Assembly: GCF_001514265.1 (NCBI RefSeq) | Contig: NZ_KQ948991.1 | Span: forward strand, 317,016 to 367,889 | DNA: 50,874 nucleotides | From: Streptomyces resistomycificus | Lineage (GTDB): Bacteria > Actinomycetota > Actinomycetes > Streptomycetales > Streptomycetaceae | Direction: 5' to 3' | Part shown: in pieces, positions 7,958-15,551 of the stretch | Layout: each line of letters begins with the position of its first letter | Position numbering within the stretch: position 1 is the first letter of the stretch | Notes under the pieces: generated by a model | Seen by the model: only the letters and a program-made list of their open reading frames with translations | Told to the model about the DNA's origin: nothing | Database searches by the model: none | Made by a program: the position numbers and the translations under genes

Positions 7958-9733
7958 TCAGCTCGGTCGGTTGCGGGTCCTCGCCCCGCCGCGCCCCAGC
8001 GCCGAACCGGAAACGGCGAGGACGGAGAGCAGGACGAGAGCACAGGCCGGGCCGAGTACCGTCCAGGGGGCCAGCTCCACGTACGGCTGGTTCTCCGACA
8101 GCAGGCGGCCCCACTCCGGGGTGGGCGGCTGCTCGCCCAGGCCGAGGAAGCCGAGCGAGGCCAGGACGAGGACCGTGGTGGGCAGCCGCAGCAGGGCGTT
8201 GCGCGCCACCGCGGGGAGCACCGCGGGCAGCAGGTGGTGGCGCAGCAGGTACGACGGTCCGGCACCGAACGAGATCGACGCGAGCATGTGGCCGCTCGCC
8301 CGTTCCTGTTCGAGCAGCGCCGCGGCCTGAGCGGCGTAGGGGCTCCAGCCGACCACGCACACCGCGCACGCGGCACCCCACACCGACGGGCCGGTCACCG
8401 CGGTGGTCAGCAGTCCGGCGAGGACGGCCGGCAGCGTCGACACCACCTCGGTCAGGCCCGCGCCCACGTGGGTCGCCATGCCGAGCAGCAGCCCGGTGAC
8501 GACGCTGACCGTCGTCACCACGAGGGCCACGCCCGCCGTGCGCAGCGCTCCGTGGCCCAGCCGGGCCAGCAGATCACGGCCGAGCGCGTCCGTGCCCAGA
8601 GGGTGCGCGGCCGAGGGCGGCAGCAGCCGGGCCGCCGTGTCCACCTGGAGGGGATCACGCAGCAGCCCGGTCACGACCAGGGCGATCAGGGTGGCGGCGC
8701 AGCATCCGACGACCCAGGGCAGTGAGCGCGACCGGGTGAGGGCGGGCGGGTGCAGGGCGGGCAGGGCTCCGTCGCGCAGGGCGGGGCCGAGGAGAGCGCG
8801 GCGCAGGGCCTGGATGAGAAGGCCGGCCACCACGCCGAGCAGGACCAGGACCAGCGTCGCGGTCTGCAACGGCGGGAGGTCCTGGGCCACGGCGGCGTCC
8901 AGGGCGAGTCGGCCGAGGCCCGGGATGTTGAAGATCTTCTCCACCGCGACCGCCCCGCCGACCAGGGCCACGACGGTCGGCAGCAGTTGGGGCAGCACAC
9001 CGGCCAGCGTGCGTCGCAGCGCGTGCCGGGCCACGTGGCCGGGGCCGAACCCGTAGGCGTGCCAGGTCCGCGCCCACGGCTCGCGGAAGGCGGCGGGCAG
9101 CGACTGGTCGAGCAGACCGCCGATCATCGCCCCGGACGGCACGCCGAGGGCGAGCGCGGGCAGCACCATCGACCGCGGCCCCTCCCAGCCACTGGACGGG
9201 AACCAGCCCAGCCACACCCCGCACACGGTGGCGAGCAGGGAGGCCAGCAGGAACTTGGGCAGCGCGGCGAGGACGGCCGCCCCGGCGCCGGCCCCGCCCC
9301 GGCTCAGCCGTCGCCGGGAACCGAGGTGCAGGGTCCGGGCGCAGACCAGCGCGGCCACCACGACGGTGACCACGAGTGCGCCGAGCATCAGCGTCAGGGA
9401 GACCGCGAAGGCGGTCGTCACCTGCGGCAGGACGGGTTCGCCCGACACCCACGAGGTACCCGCGTCACCGCGCGGCAGTCCGCCCAGCCAGTGCGCCAGG
9501 TGCGGGAAGGGCCCCTGGTCCAGGCCCAGTTGCTCGCGTACGGCGGCCAGCTGGCCCGGGGTGGGATCCGCGTCGGCGGAGCGGGCGCGCAGAACCGTCA
9601 GCGCGGGGTCGTTCCCGGACAGCCAGGGCAGCAGGGCGACGGCCGTGAGCAGCGCGGCCCCGGCGACGACCCGGCCGGCCCCCGCACGCCACCGGCCCGG
9701 GCGGACGTCGGCACCGGCTGACATGACGCTCAT
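7958..9733 (-). CDS. Fused DppB-DppC type ABC transporter permease
   Basis: A 591-aa inner-membrane protein that joins two permease domains normally made as separate subunits. The first half (about residues 1-300) has the DppB/NikB pattern, with a periplasmic-type loop after TM1 and the GLGRLALDAA block. The second half (about 335-580) has the DppC/NikC pattern, including HPLGTDALGRDLLARL and the SLGFLGLGEQPPTPEWG ending. It should form the membrane channel of a peptide, nickel or metallophore importer. It lies 14 nt downstream of the lipoprotein gene, in the same operon. No ATPase gene is in the window. Confidence 0.88.
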   Translation of the reverse strand: MSVMSAGADVRPGRWRAGAGRVVAGAALLTAVALLPWLSGNDPALTVLRARSADADPTPGQLAAVREQLGLDQGPFPHLAHWLGGLPRGDAGTSWVSGEPVLPQVTTAFAVSLTLMLGALVVTVVVAALVCARTLHLGSRRRLSRGGAGAGAAVLAALPKFLLASLLATVCGVWLGWFPSSGWEGPRSMVLPALALGVPSGAMIGGLLDQSLPAAFREPWARTWHAYGFGPGHVARHALRRTLAGVLPQLLPTVVALVGGAVAVEKIFNIPGLGRLALDAAVAQDLPPLQTATLVLVLLGVVAGLLIQALRRALLGPALRDGALPALHPPALTRSRSLPWVVGCCAATLIALVVTGLLRDPLQVDTAARLLPPSAAHPLGTDALGRDLLARLGHGALRTAGVALVVTTVSVVTGLLLGMATHVGAGLTEVVSTLPAVLAGLLTTAVTGPSVWGAACAVCVVGWSPYAAQAAALLEQERASGHMLASISFGAGPSYLLRHHLLPAVLPAVARNALLRLPTTVLVLASLGFLGLGEQPPTPEWGRLLSENQPYVELAPWTVLGPACALVLLSVLAVSGSALGRGGARTRNRPS

Positions 9734-9747
9734 ACGCTGCTACTTCG

Positions 9748-11265
9748 CTACTTCACACGGGTGTCTACGTCGACCAGGGAGCGCTCGCGCGGGTCGAGCG
9801 ACACGCCCTCGACATCGGTGGCTATGCCCTGCACGACCTTCTCGTGGACCAGCGGCACGACGGCGTCGGTGCGCAGGATCTCGGCTTCGGCCCGCATGAT
9901 CTTCCGCTGCCGCTGTGCCGTGTCGCCCTCCTCGGCCGCGGACTTGACGGCCTGGTCGACCTTGGAGTCCTTCAGTCCGGCGATGTTGTAGACGCCGTCG
10001 CCGGTGAAGTCGCTGGCGAGGTAGGCGACCGCGTCGCCGGTGTCGAGGAGCGTCACCCGGGAGAACACGAGGGCGTCGTACCGGCCCGCGAGGAGGTCGG
10101 CCTCCATCTGCGTGTACTCGCGGACGTCCTGCTTCACCGTGAACCCGGCCTTCTCCAGCTGCTGCTGCAGGACGGTGGCGGCCTCGGGCAGCTCGGCGCG
10201 GTTGGTGTAGGTGGCCAGGCGCAGGGTTTTGCCCTTGGTCCTCGCCTTGACCTGTGCGGTGGTGGCGGCCTCGGCGCGGCCGGTCACCTCGACACGGTCG
10301 TCGTCCGCCCAGGGGACGGCGGGCCCCAGCAGGCCTTGCGCCGGGTCGGCGTACCCGCCGAAGACCGAGTCGACGAGAGCGGTGCCGTCCACGGCCTCGC
10401 GAGCGGCCGCGCGCAGCGTCTCGTCGGTGAAGACGCCGGAGCCGGTGTTGAGGACCAGGCTGTCGGTCCGTACGGAGGGCACCTCGTGGCGGGTGTCCGC
10501 GTCGAGGAGCGCGGCCTGGGCGGTGGGGATCCACTCGGCGATGTCGACGTCACCGCCGCGCAGGGCGTTGGCGCGCGCGGTGCCGTCGGCGATCCACGAC
10601 ACGTCGATGCCGGGTGTCTTCGCCTTGCCGCCCCAGTACGCGTCGAAGCGGTCCAGCGCGACCTTGGTCTTGCCGGTGAGCTTCGTGATCTCGAAGGGGC
10701 CCGTGCCGGTGCCGACCGGGCTGACGGTGCCGTCCTTCGCGTACGCCTTCGGGGAGAGGATGCCGAGCGCGGGGCTGGCCAGCCGCAGCGGGAGCACCGG
10801 GTCGGCGGTCTTCGTGCCGATCGTGACGGTGTCGGTGTCCTGGGCCTTGGCGGTGAGCGTCACGTCGCTGAGGACGCGGGGCTTGGTCTCGGCCTCGTTG
10901 GCCTGGTCGAGGGCGTTGACGACGGACGCGGCGGTGACCTCGGTGCCGTCCTGGAACGTGGCGTCGCGCAGCTCGAACCTCCAGGTGGTGGCGTTCACCC
11001 GGGTCCAGGACTTCGCCAGCGCGGGCGCGGCGGCGCCGTCCTTGTCCAGCGCCGTGAGCCCCTCGGCCACCGAGAGCTTGCTCAGCACCGTGGCGTCGTT
11101 GCTGTACGGCGACAGGGCCTGCACCGGCGGTACCGCGAGGGCGACGCGGAGGCGACCGCCCGCCCCCGCCTTCGCGTCGGTGCCGTCCTCGCCCGACGCG
11201 AAACAGCCGACGAGCAACGGGCCGAGGGCGAGCGTCGCGAAGACGCCACGGGAGGTGGTGCGCAT
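9748..11265 (-). CDS. ABC transporter substrate-binding lipoprotein, family 5
   Basis: A 505-aa protein with a lipoprotein signal peptide (LLVGC lipobox, Cys21) and the family 5 (peptide/nickel/opine) fold: LSVAEGLTALDKDG, FELRDATFQDGTEVTA, then GTGPFEITK and a later NAL-type segment. It would sit outside the membrane and deliver substrate to the fused permease downstream. The ATG at 11265 is the natural start given the signal sequence. A DtxR-type iron box lies about 80 nt upstream, so I infer iron-repressed expression and a metal-chelate or siderophore-like ligand rather than plain peptides. The ligand itself is not determinable here. Confidence 0.88.
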   Translation of the reverse strand: MRTTSRGVFATLALGPLLVGCFASGEDGTDAKAGAGGRLRVALAVPPVQALSPYSNDATVLSKLSVAEGLTALDKDGAAAPALAKSWTRVNATTWRFELRDATFQDGTEVTAASVVNALDQANEAETKPRVLSDVTLTAKAQDTDTVTIGTKTADPVLPLRLASPALGILSPKAYAKDGTVSPVGTGTGPFEITKLTGKTKVALDRFDAYWGGKAKTPGIDVSWIADGTARANALRGGDVDIAEWIPTAQAALLDADTRHEVPSVRTDSLVLNTGSGVFTDETLRAAAREAVDGTALVDSVFGGYADPAQGLLGPAVPWADDDRVEVTGRAEAATTAQVKARTKGKTLRLATYTNRAELPEAATVLQQQLEKAGFTVKQDVREYTQMEADLLAGRYDALVFSRVTLLDTGDAVAYLASDFTGDGVYNIAGLKDSKVDQAVKSAAEEGDTAQRQRKIMRAEAEILRTDAVVPLVHEKVVQGIATDVEGVSLDPRERSLVDVDTRVK

Positions 11266-11341
11266 GGCAGGTCCTGTCGTGCGGGGGAGGAGTCACGCCT
11301 CGGCGGCGCATGGCACGCGGCGACAAGGCCAGGCAAGCATA

Positions 11342-11360
11342 TGAGGTAAGGCTTACCGAA
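11342..11360. promoter_or_regulatory. DtxR/DmdR1-type iron box
   Basis: TGAGGTAAGGCTTACCGAA has the core palindrome GGTAAG-G-CTTACC. As I recall the Streptomyces DmdR1 consensus TTAGGTTAGGCTCACCTAA, it matches 15 of 19 positions, and two of the changes are symmetrical. It lies 77-95 nt before the substrate-binding protein gene, within the expected promoter. Confidence 0.75.
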
Positions 11361-11380
11361 CTTTAACCCCATTGGGTGAA

Positions 11381-11397
11381 ATCTCAACCATTGAGAT
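11381..11397 (-). terminator. Short hairpin over the amidohydrolase stop codon
   Basis: ATCTCAA-N3-TTGAGAT, a 7-bp stem that includes the stop codon of the leftward amidohydrolase gene. It lies just before the iron box, so it may separate the TetR-amidohydrolase transcript from the importer. Weak by energy. Confidence 0.4.
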
Positions 11398-12289
11398 CCC
11401 CGAACAGCTCCGCCGCGTTGTCGTGGCACACCGCCCGCAGCCACGGCTCTCCGAGGCCCAGCCGCTCCAGGGCGTCGAGCTGGTGCACGTACGGGTACGG
11501 GATGTTGGGGAAGTCGGTGCCGAGGAGAACGCGGTCGCCGAGGTCGGCCAGCCGGGGCAGGACACGGCGGGGGAACGGCATGAGCCCCTCGCTGAAGTCG
11601 GTGAACGCCATCGTCGTGTCCAGCCGCACTTCCGCGTACCGCTCGGCGAGATCCAGGAACTCCTCGTACTCCGGCATCCCCATGTGCGCGACGATCAGGC
11701 TCAGTCGGGGATGTCGCGCCAGCACCCGCTTGATCGGCTCGGGGCCGGTGTGCTTGCCGGGCGCGGGGCCGGAGCCGCAGTGGATCACCGTGGGGACACC
11801 CGCCTCGGCCAGCAACCCCCATGCCGGCTGGAGGAGTTCGTCGGCCGGGTCGTACGCCCCCACCTGCACATGCGCCTTGAAGACGCGCGCGCCCGCCTCG
11901 ATCGCCTCCCGGACGTAGGTATCGACGCCCGGCTCGGGATAGAGGGTGGCGGTGTGCAGACAGTCGGGGGTGCGGTGGGCGAAGTCGGCGGCCCAGCCGT
12001 TGAGCCACCGGGCCATGCCCGGCTTGTGCGGGTAGAGCATCGCCGTGAAGGCCCGTACGCCGAACTCCCGGAGCAGGGCCGCCCGTTCCGCCTCCTCCTG
12101 CCGGTAGGTGATCGGCCACTCGAGCCCACCGGTCAGCGGTCCGAGCGCGTCGAAGTAGCCCCACACCTTGCGCAGGACCCGCTCGGGCATGAAGTGCGTG
12201 TGGACGTCGATGAGCCCGGGGAGGCCGAGCCCCGCCCAGAACCGGCGGACCTCGGCGGCCTCCGCGCCCACGGATATGTCACCCGTCAC
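11384..12289 (-). CDS. Amidohydrolase family protein (amidohydro_2 TIM barrel)
   Basis: A 301-aa cytosolic protein with the amidohydrolase metal-site pattern: LIDVHTHF (His30, His32), a mid-barrel His in VIHCGSG, VAHMGMPEYEEF, and the terminal Asp in GTDFPNIPYPY. These residues bind one or two metals that activate water; decarboxylases of the ACMSD type share the fold. The GTG start overlaps the TGA of the TetR gene, so it is co-translated with that regulator. This suggests the regulator senses the substrate or product. The reaction is unknown; hydrolysis or non-oxidative decarboxylation are both possible. Confidence 0.85.
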   Translation of the reverse strand: MTGDISVGAEAAEVRRFWAGLGLPGLIDVHTHFMPERVLRKVWGYFDALGPLTGGLEWPITYRQEEAERAALLREFGVRAFTAMLYPHKPGMARWLNGWAADFAHRTPDCLHTATLYPEPGVDTYVREAIEAGARVFKAHVQVGAYDPADELLQPAWGLLAEAGVPTVIHCGSGPAPGKHTGPEPIKRVLARHPRLSLIVAHMGMPEYEEFLDLAERYAEVRLDTTMAFTDFSEGLMPFPRRVLPRLADLGDRVLLGTDFPNIPYPYVHQLDALERLGLGEPWLRAVCHDNAAELFGDLNG

Positions 12290-12993
12290 GGCTTCTCCCC
12301 GCCGGACGGGACGGCGGACGCCGGACCGGTCGCCGCGCCGGCGCGGAGCATGGCCTGGTAGAGGGCCTCGTGCCCGGGCGGGTCGGGCAGCGGGCCGCGG
12401 GCGGGCGCCGCGAGGGACTGGATCATCAGGGCGACGACGCGTCGCCAGGCGTCGGGTGCGGCGTCGCCGGTGGCGTTGACGACCCCGGCGTTGGCCATGT
12501 GGATGAGCACCAGGTCGGAGGGGTCGAAGTCCTCGCGCAGCCGCCCCGCGGCCTTGGCGCGGCCGATGAGCTCCACCATGCCCTCGTATGCCTCGCCACG
12601 GCGCTGCTCCATCGCCTTGGCGCCGGGGAAGGTCATGGTCAGGACGTCGGCGAAGCCGTGGTCGGCGGCCTGCATCGCGCAGGCGGCCTCGATGTAGCCG
12701 GTGAAGCCGTGCCACGGGTCGGGGTCGTCGAGCGCGGCGGCGACCGCGTCGGCGTAGGCGTCCATACGGTCGGCGAAGACGGCGGCGACCAGCTCTTCCT
12801 TGCTGGGGAAGCGGCGGAAGATGGTGGCGATCCCCACCCCCGCCTCGCGGGCCACGGAGGCCATGGAGGCGTTCAGACCGTCCCGCGCGAACACCCGGCG
12901 CGCGGCGGCGATGATCCGCTCCCGGTTGCGCTCGGCGTCACTGCGCAGAGGCGGGGCGGCGGGGTCGTCGGGGTGCTGGGCGCCAAGGGTCAT
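12286..12993 (-). CDS. TetR family transcriptional regulator
   Basis: A 235-aa regulator. The N-terminal helix-turn-helix spans about residues 22-68 (RIIAAARRVFARDGLNAS, then GVGIATIFRRFPSKEELV). The C-terminal ligand domain is unassigned and ends in a Pro/Ala-rich tail. The gene is divergent from the SDR gene, and the 136-bp space between them holds two inverted repeats that are natural operators. It is the first gene of an operon with the amidohydrolase and likely represses both its own operon and the SDR. Confidence 0.9.
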   Translation of the reverse strand: MTLGAQHPDDPAAPPLRSDAERNRERIIAAARRVFARDGLNASMASVAREAGVGIATIFRRFPSKEELVAAVFADRMDAYADAVAAALDDPDPWHGFTGYIEAACAMQAADHGFADVLTMTFPGAKAMEQRRGEAYEGMVELIGRAKAAGRLREDFDPSDLVLIHMANAGVVNATGDAAPDAWRRVVALMIQSLAAPARGPLPDPPGHEALYQAMLRAGAATGPASAVPSGGEKP

Positions 12994-13046
12994 AGCGGTG
13001 AGTCTAACAATCGGAACACCCTATCCATTTTTGGTGGTACGGTGAC

Positions 13047-13093
13047 TTCCGGTGAACCGGAAAGGCCTATCCGGATATCGAAGTGGATAGGCC
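13047..13093. promoter_or_regulatory. Two inverted-repeat operators between tetR and the SDR gene
   Basis: TTCCGGTGAACCGGAA at 13047-13062 is a perfect 16-bp palindrome. GGCCTATCC (13064-13072) and GGATAGGCC (13085-13093) form a second 9-bp inverted repeat with a 12-bp spacer. A further CCTATCC half-site lies at about 13019. They sit between divergent genes and are probably bound by the TetR protein at 12286. Confidence 0.6.
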
Positions 13094-13129
13094 TGTCCAT
13101 ATCGATCGACGTTTTACGGAAGGATCGCT

Positions 13130-13831
13130 GTGACCACCATCGCCATCGTCGGAGCCGGCCCCCAAATGGGCCTGGCCATCGCGCGCACCTTCGGCTCCCA
13201 GGGCTTCGACGTCGCCCTGGTCTCCCGCGACCGCGACAAGCTCGACGGTCTCGTCGGCACGCTCGGCGCCGAGGGCGTCACCGCCGCCGCGTTCCCCGCG
13301 GACGTACTGGACCGCGAAGCGCTCACCGGGGCGCTCAAGGACGCCGCCGCGCGGTTCGGCGGCATCGACGTCCTGGAGTACTCCCCGGTGGGGACGTTCG
13401 GCGGCACCGCGCTGACCGCTCCGGCCGAGACCGATCCGTCGCACGTGGAGTTCGAGATGAACTTCCAGCTCTACGGGGCCATCGCCGCCACGAAGGCGGT
13501 GCTGCCCGCGATGCGCGAGGCCGGCGCGGGCACCCTGCTCTACACCACCGGCGCCGGCTCGATCCGGCCCGACCCGCGGGTCGCCAACGTCAACGCCGCC
13601 GCGGCCGCGCTGCGCAACTGGGCGATGAACCTGCACGGGGAACTGGCCGGCTCCGGCGTCCAGGCCGCCCACATCGGCATCGACGCGTCGATCGGCGTCT
13701 CCGTCATCCCCGGCCTGGAGGCGGCCCGGCCCGAGCAGATCGCTCCCCTCTACTGGGAGCTGCACACCACCAGGCGCGACGAGGCCGAGCTCGTCTTCCG
13801 CCTCGACGGCGAGGGCTTCCCCCGCGCCTGA
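13130..13831 (+). CDS. SDR-family NAD(P)-binding protein lacking the catalytic Tyr/Lys
   Basis: A 233-aa Rossmann-fold protein. The cofactor loop reads IVGAGPQMGLAIARTFG (residues 5-21), and ALVSRDRDKLDGL follows strand 2, suggesting NADP preference. The structural Asn is in MNFQLYG. However, where classical SDRs have YxxxK, this protein reads ANVNAAAAAL, so both catalytic residues appear absent. The GTG at 13130 follows GGAAGGATCGCT. It is divergent from the TetR gene and likely under its control. It may be a binding or sensor protein, or an atypical reductase of the kind often annotated only as SDR. Confidence 0.82.
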   Translation: MTTIAIVGAGPQMGLAIARTFGSQGFDVALVSRDRDKLDGLVGTLGAEGVTAAAFPADVLDREALTGALKDAAARFGGIDVLEYSPVGTFGGTALTAPAETDPSHVEFEMNFQLYGAIAATKAVLPAMREAGAGTLLYTTGAGSIRPDPRVANVNAAAAALRNWAMNLHGELAGSGVQAAHIGIDASIGVSVIPGLEAARPEQIAPLYWELHTTRRDEAELVFRLDGEGFPRA

Positions 13832-13907
13832 CACCCCCGGGGGCCGGTACGCCCGTTATCGGCCGGGTTCGGTGGGCACTCGCGAGCTGAGCGAAGGGAG
13901 GTGTCCC

Positions 13908-14132
13908 GTGTCCGACCGGCAGCGACCGCGCGAGGGCGAGCGGGTGTCGTGGAAGAGCCACGGAACCGACGTCACGGGCAGGGTGGAGAAGAAGATCACC
14001 GAGCGGACCGAGGCGGCCGGCCGGACCGTCGACGCCTCGGAGCAGGACCCGCAGTACCAGGTCCGCAGCGACAAGTCCGGGCGCAGGGCCGTGCACACAC
14101 CGCAGGCGCTCCACAGGAAGAAGGACAAGTGA
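13908..14132 (+). CDS. DUF2945 / HVA1-type TUDOR domain protein
   Basis: A 74-aa basic protein. It has the short beta-barrel pattern of the hypervirulence-associated (DUF2945) family: GERVSWKSHGTDVTGRVEKK at residues 11-30 and a closing YQVRSDKSGRRAVHTPQAL. The GTG at 13908 is preceded by GGGAGGT. Such proteins are small and cytosolic, and their role in bacteria is not known. It stands alone and ends just before a strong bidirectional hairpin. Confidence 0.85.
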   Translation: MSDRQRPREGERVSWKSHGTDVTGRVEKKITERTEAAGRTVDASEQDPQYQVRSDKSGRRAVHTPQALHRKKDK

Positions 14133-14160
14133 CGGCCAGGCACTGACGAACCCGCCCGGA

Positions 14161-14211
14161 CCGCACGGCGAAGGGGCGCCCTCGTGTCGAGGGCGCCCCT
14201 TCGCCGTGCGG
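14161..14211. terminator. Strong bidirectional hairpin
   Basis: A perfect 24-bp inverted repeat with a 3-nt loop (arms 14161-14184 and 14188-14211) separates the rightward DUF2945 gene from the leftward oxidoreductase. It directly abuts the stop codon of the latter and can end both transcripts. Confidence 0.92.
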
Positions 14212-15432
14212 TCAGGCCGACGCCCTGACCGCCGAACCCGTCGAGCCCGCCGGGGCCGCCGGGGCCGCCGGGGCCGCGTCCCGTACGACGCGGCGGCGCC
14301 GGGCCGGTGTGAGCAGCGGGTGGGCGACGCCCCAGGCCGCACCCTTGCAGATCAGCTCCTTGTAGACGGCGGCGAACCGTCCGGTCAGGGCGGCCCGCAC
14401 GGCGCGGTCGTCGGCGGTGACGTACTGGATCAGGCCCTCCCTGCGGCCGAGCGAGATGCACTGGTTGAAGTAGCGCAGCGGCACGTTCGGGAGCTTCCCG
14501 CCGGTCAGGCGCGCCGCGATGGCGTCGGCGGCCTGCCATGCCATCGGGACGCCCGAGGCGCACGACATCCGCAGCGGCTTGTCGCCGGCGCCGGTCGCCA
14601 GGGCCGCGTCGCCGACGGCGTACACGTCCGGGTGTGAGACCGAGCGCATGGTCGCGTCCACCACGATCCGGCCGGTGTCGGTGACCTCCAGGGTGGTGGC
14701 CCGCGCGATCGGGTGGACGGCGAAGCCGGTGGTCCACACCGTGACCGCGGCCGGGATGGACGTGCCGTCGGCGGTGGCGACACGGTCGGCCTCGACGCCG
14801 GTGACGGCGGTGTGCTCGTGCGCCGTGATGCCGAGCTTGTCGAAGACCTTCCGCAGGTGCTGGCGGCCCTTGGGCGAGAGCCAGTCGCCGAGACCTCGTT
14901 GGGAGGCGAGGGCGACGTCGAGGTCCGGGCGGGCCTCGGCGATCTCGGTCGCGGCCTCGATGCCGGTGAGTCCGCCGCCGACCACGACCACGGACTGCCC
15001 GGCGTCCAGGCGGGCCAGGCGCTCACGCAGCCGCAGTGCTCCGGGGCGACCGGAGATCTCGTGGGCGTGCTCGGCGGTGCCGGGGACGCCCTGGTCGTTC
15101 CAGCCGCTGCCGAGGGCGTACACGAGGGTGTCGTACTCCAGCTCCTCGGCGCCGTCCGCGCCGACGACGGCCACCGCCTTGCGGTCTACGTCGACGCCGG
15201 TGACCTGCGCGAGCTTCAGTTCGACGCCGGTGCCCGCGAACATCTCGCCGAAGGGCCGGGGCTCGAGGTGGTGGCCGACCGCCAGCTGGTGCATCCGGAC
15301 CCGCTCGACGAAGTCGGCCTCGGCGTTGACGAGGGTGATGGCGACGTCTTCGCGGCGCAGCCGCCTGGCGAGGCGGCCCGCGGCGGTGGCTCCGGTGTAT
15401 CCGGCTCCGAGGACGATGATGCGGTGCTGCAT
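14212..15432 (-). CDS. NADH dehydrogenase-like FAD/NAD(P) oxidoreductase
   Basis: A 406-aa two-dinucleotide-binding flavoprotein. The FAD loop is VLGAGYTGATAAGRLA (residues 7-22), the NAD(P) loop is VVVVGGGLTGIEAATEIA, and the FAD-closing motif is HPDVYAVGDAAL. This is the type II NADH dehydrogenase-like layout, without redox-active CxxC cysteines. It lies directly downstream of the ECF41 sigma gene. In ECF41 loci an oxidoreductase is one of the three usual partners (carboxymuconolactone decarboxylase, oxidoreductase, epimerase), so it is the probable local target of that sigma factor. Its electron acceptor is unknown. A good AGGAG site lies 7 nt before the ATG. Confidence 0.87.
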   Translation of the reverse strand: MQHRIIVLGAGYTGATAAGRLARRLRREDVAITLVNAEADFVERVRMHQLAVGHHLEPRPFGEMFAGTGVELKLAQVTGVDVDRKAVAVVGADGAEELEYDTLVYALGSGWNDQGVPGTAEHAHEISGRPGALRLRERLARLDAGQSVVVVGGGLTGIEAATEIAEARPDLDVALASQRGLGDWLSPKGRQHLRKVFDKLGITAHEHTAVTGVEADRVATADGTSIPAAVTVWTTGFAVHPIARATTLEVTDTGRIVVDATMRSVSHPDVYAVGDAALATGAGDKPLRMSCASGVPMAWQAADAIAARLTGGKLPNVPLRYFNQCISLGRREGLIQYVTADDRAVRAALTGRFAAVYKELICKGAAWGVAHPLLTPARRRRVVRDAAPAAPAAPAGSTGSAVRASA

Positions 15433-15448
15433 GCCTGACTCCTGTCTT

Positions 15449-15475
15449 GAGCGGATCGAGCGGATCCAGCGGATC
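15449..15475. repeat. Three 9-bp direct repeats in the oxidoreductase leader
   Basis: Three copies of GAGCGGATC (the third is CAGCGGATC) stand in tandem between the sigma gene and the oxidoreductase start, just upstream of the ribosome site. Function unknown. Confidence 0.7.
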
Positions 15476-15525
15476 GAGCTGGTTCGCCACTTGAACCGGG
15501 CGGCCCGCCGATTCCTGACAGGAGC

Positions 15526-15549
15526 GCGATGTGAAGCACGTCACATCGC
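15526..15549. promoter_or_regulatory. Crp-like inverted repeat after the sigma gene
   Basis: GCGATGTGA-N6-TCACATCGC is a perfect 9-bp inverted repeat. Its centre matches the GTG-N6-GNCAC motif described for Streptomyces Crp, as I recall it. It starts just beyond the sigma gene stop and lies about 95 nt upstream of the oxidoreductase, so it could be a Crp site or a terminator hairpin. Confidence 0.5.
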
Positions 15550-15551
15550 GG

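Noticed and set aside
9844..11349. Very long rightward open frame opposite the binding-protein gene
   Set aside because: Common antisense artefact in high-GC DNA; the leftward frame has a signal peptide, lipobox and family match.
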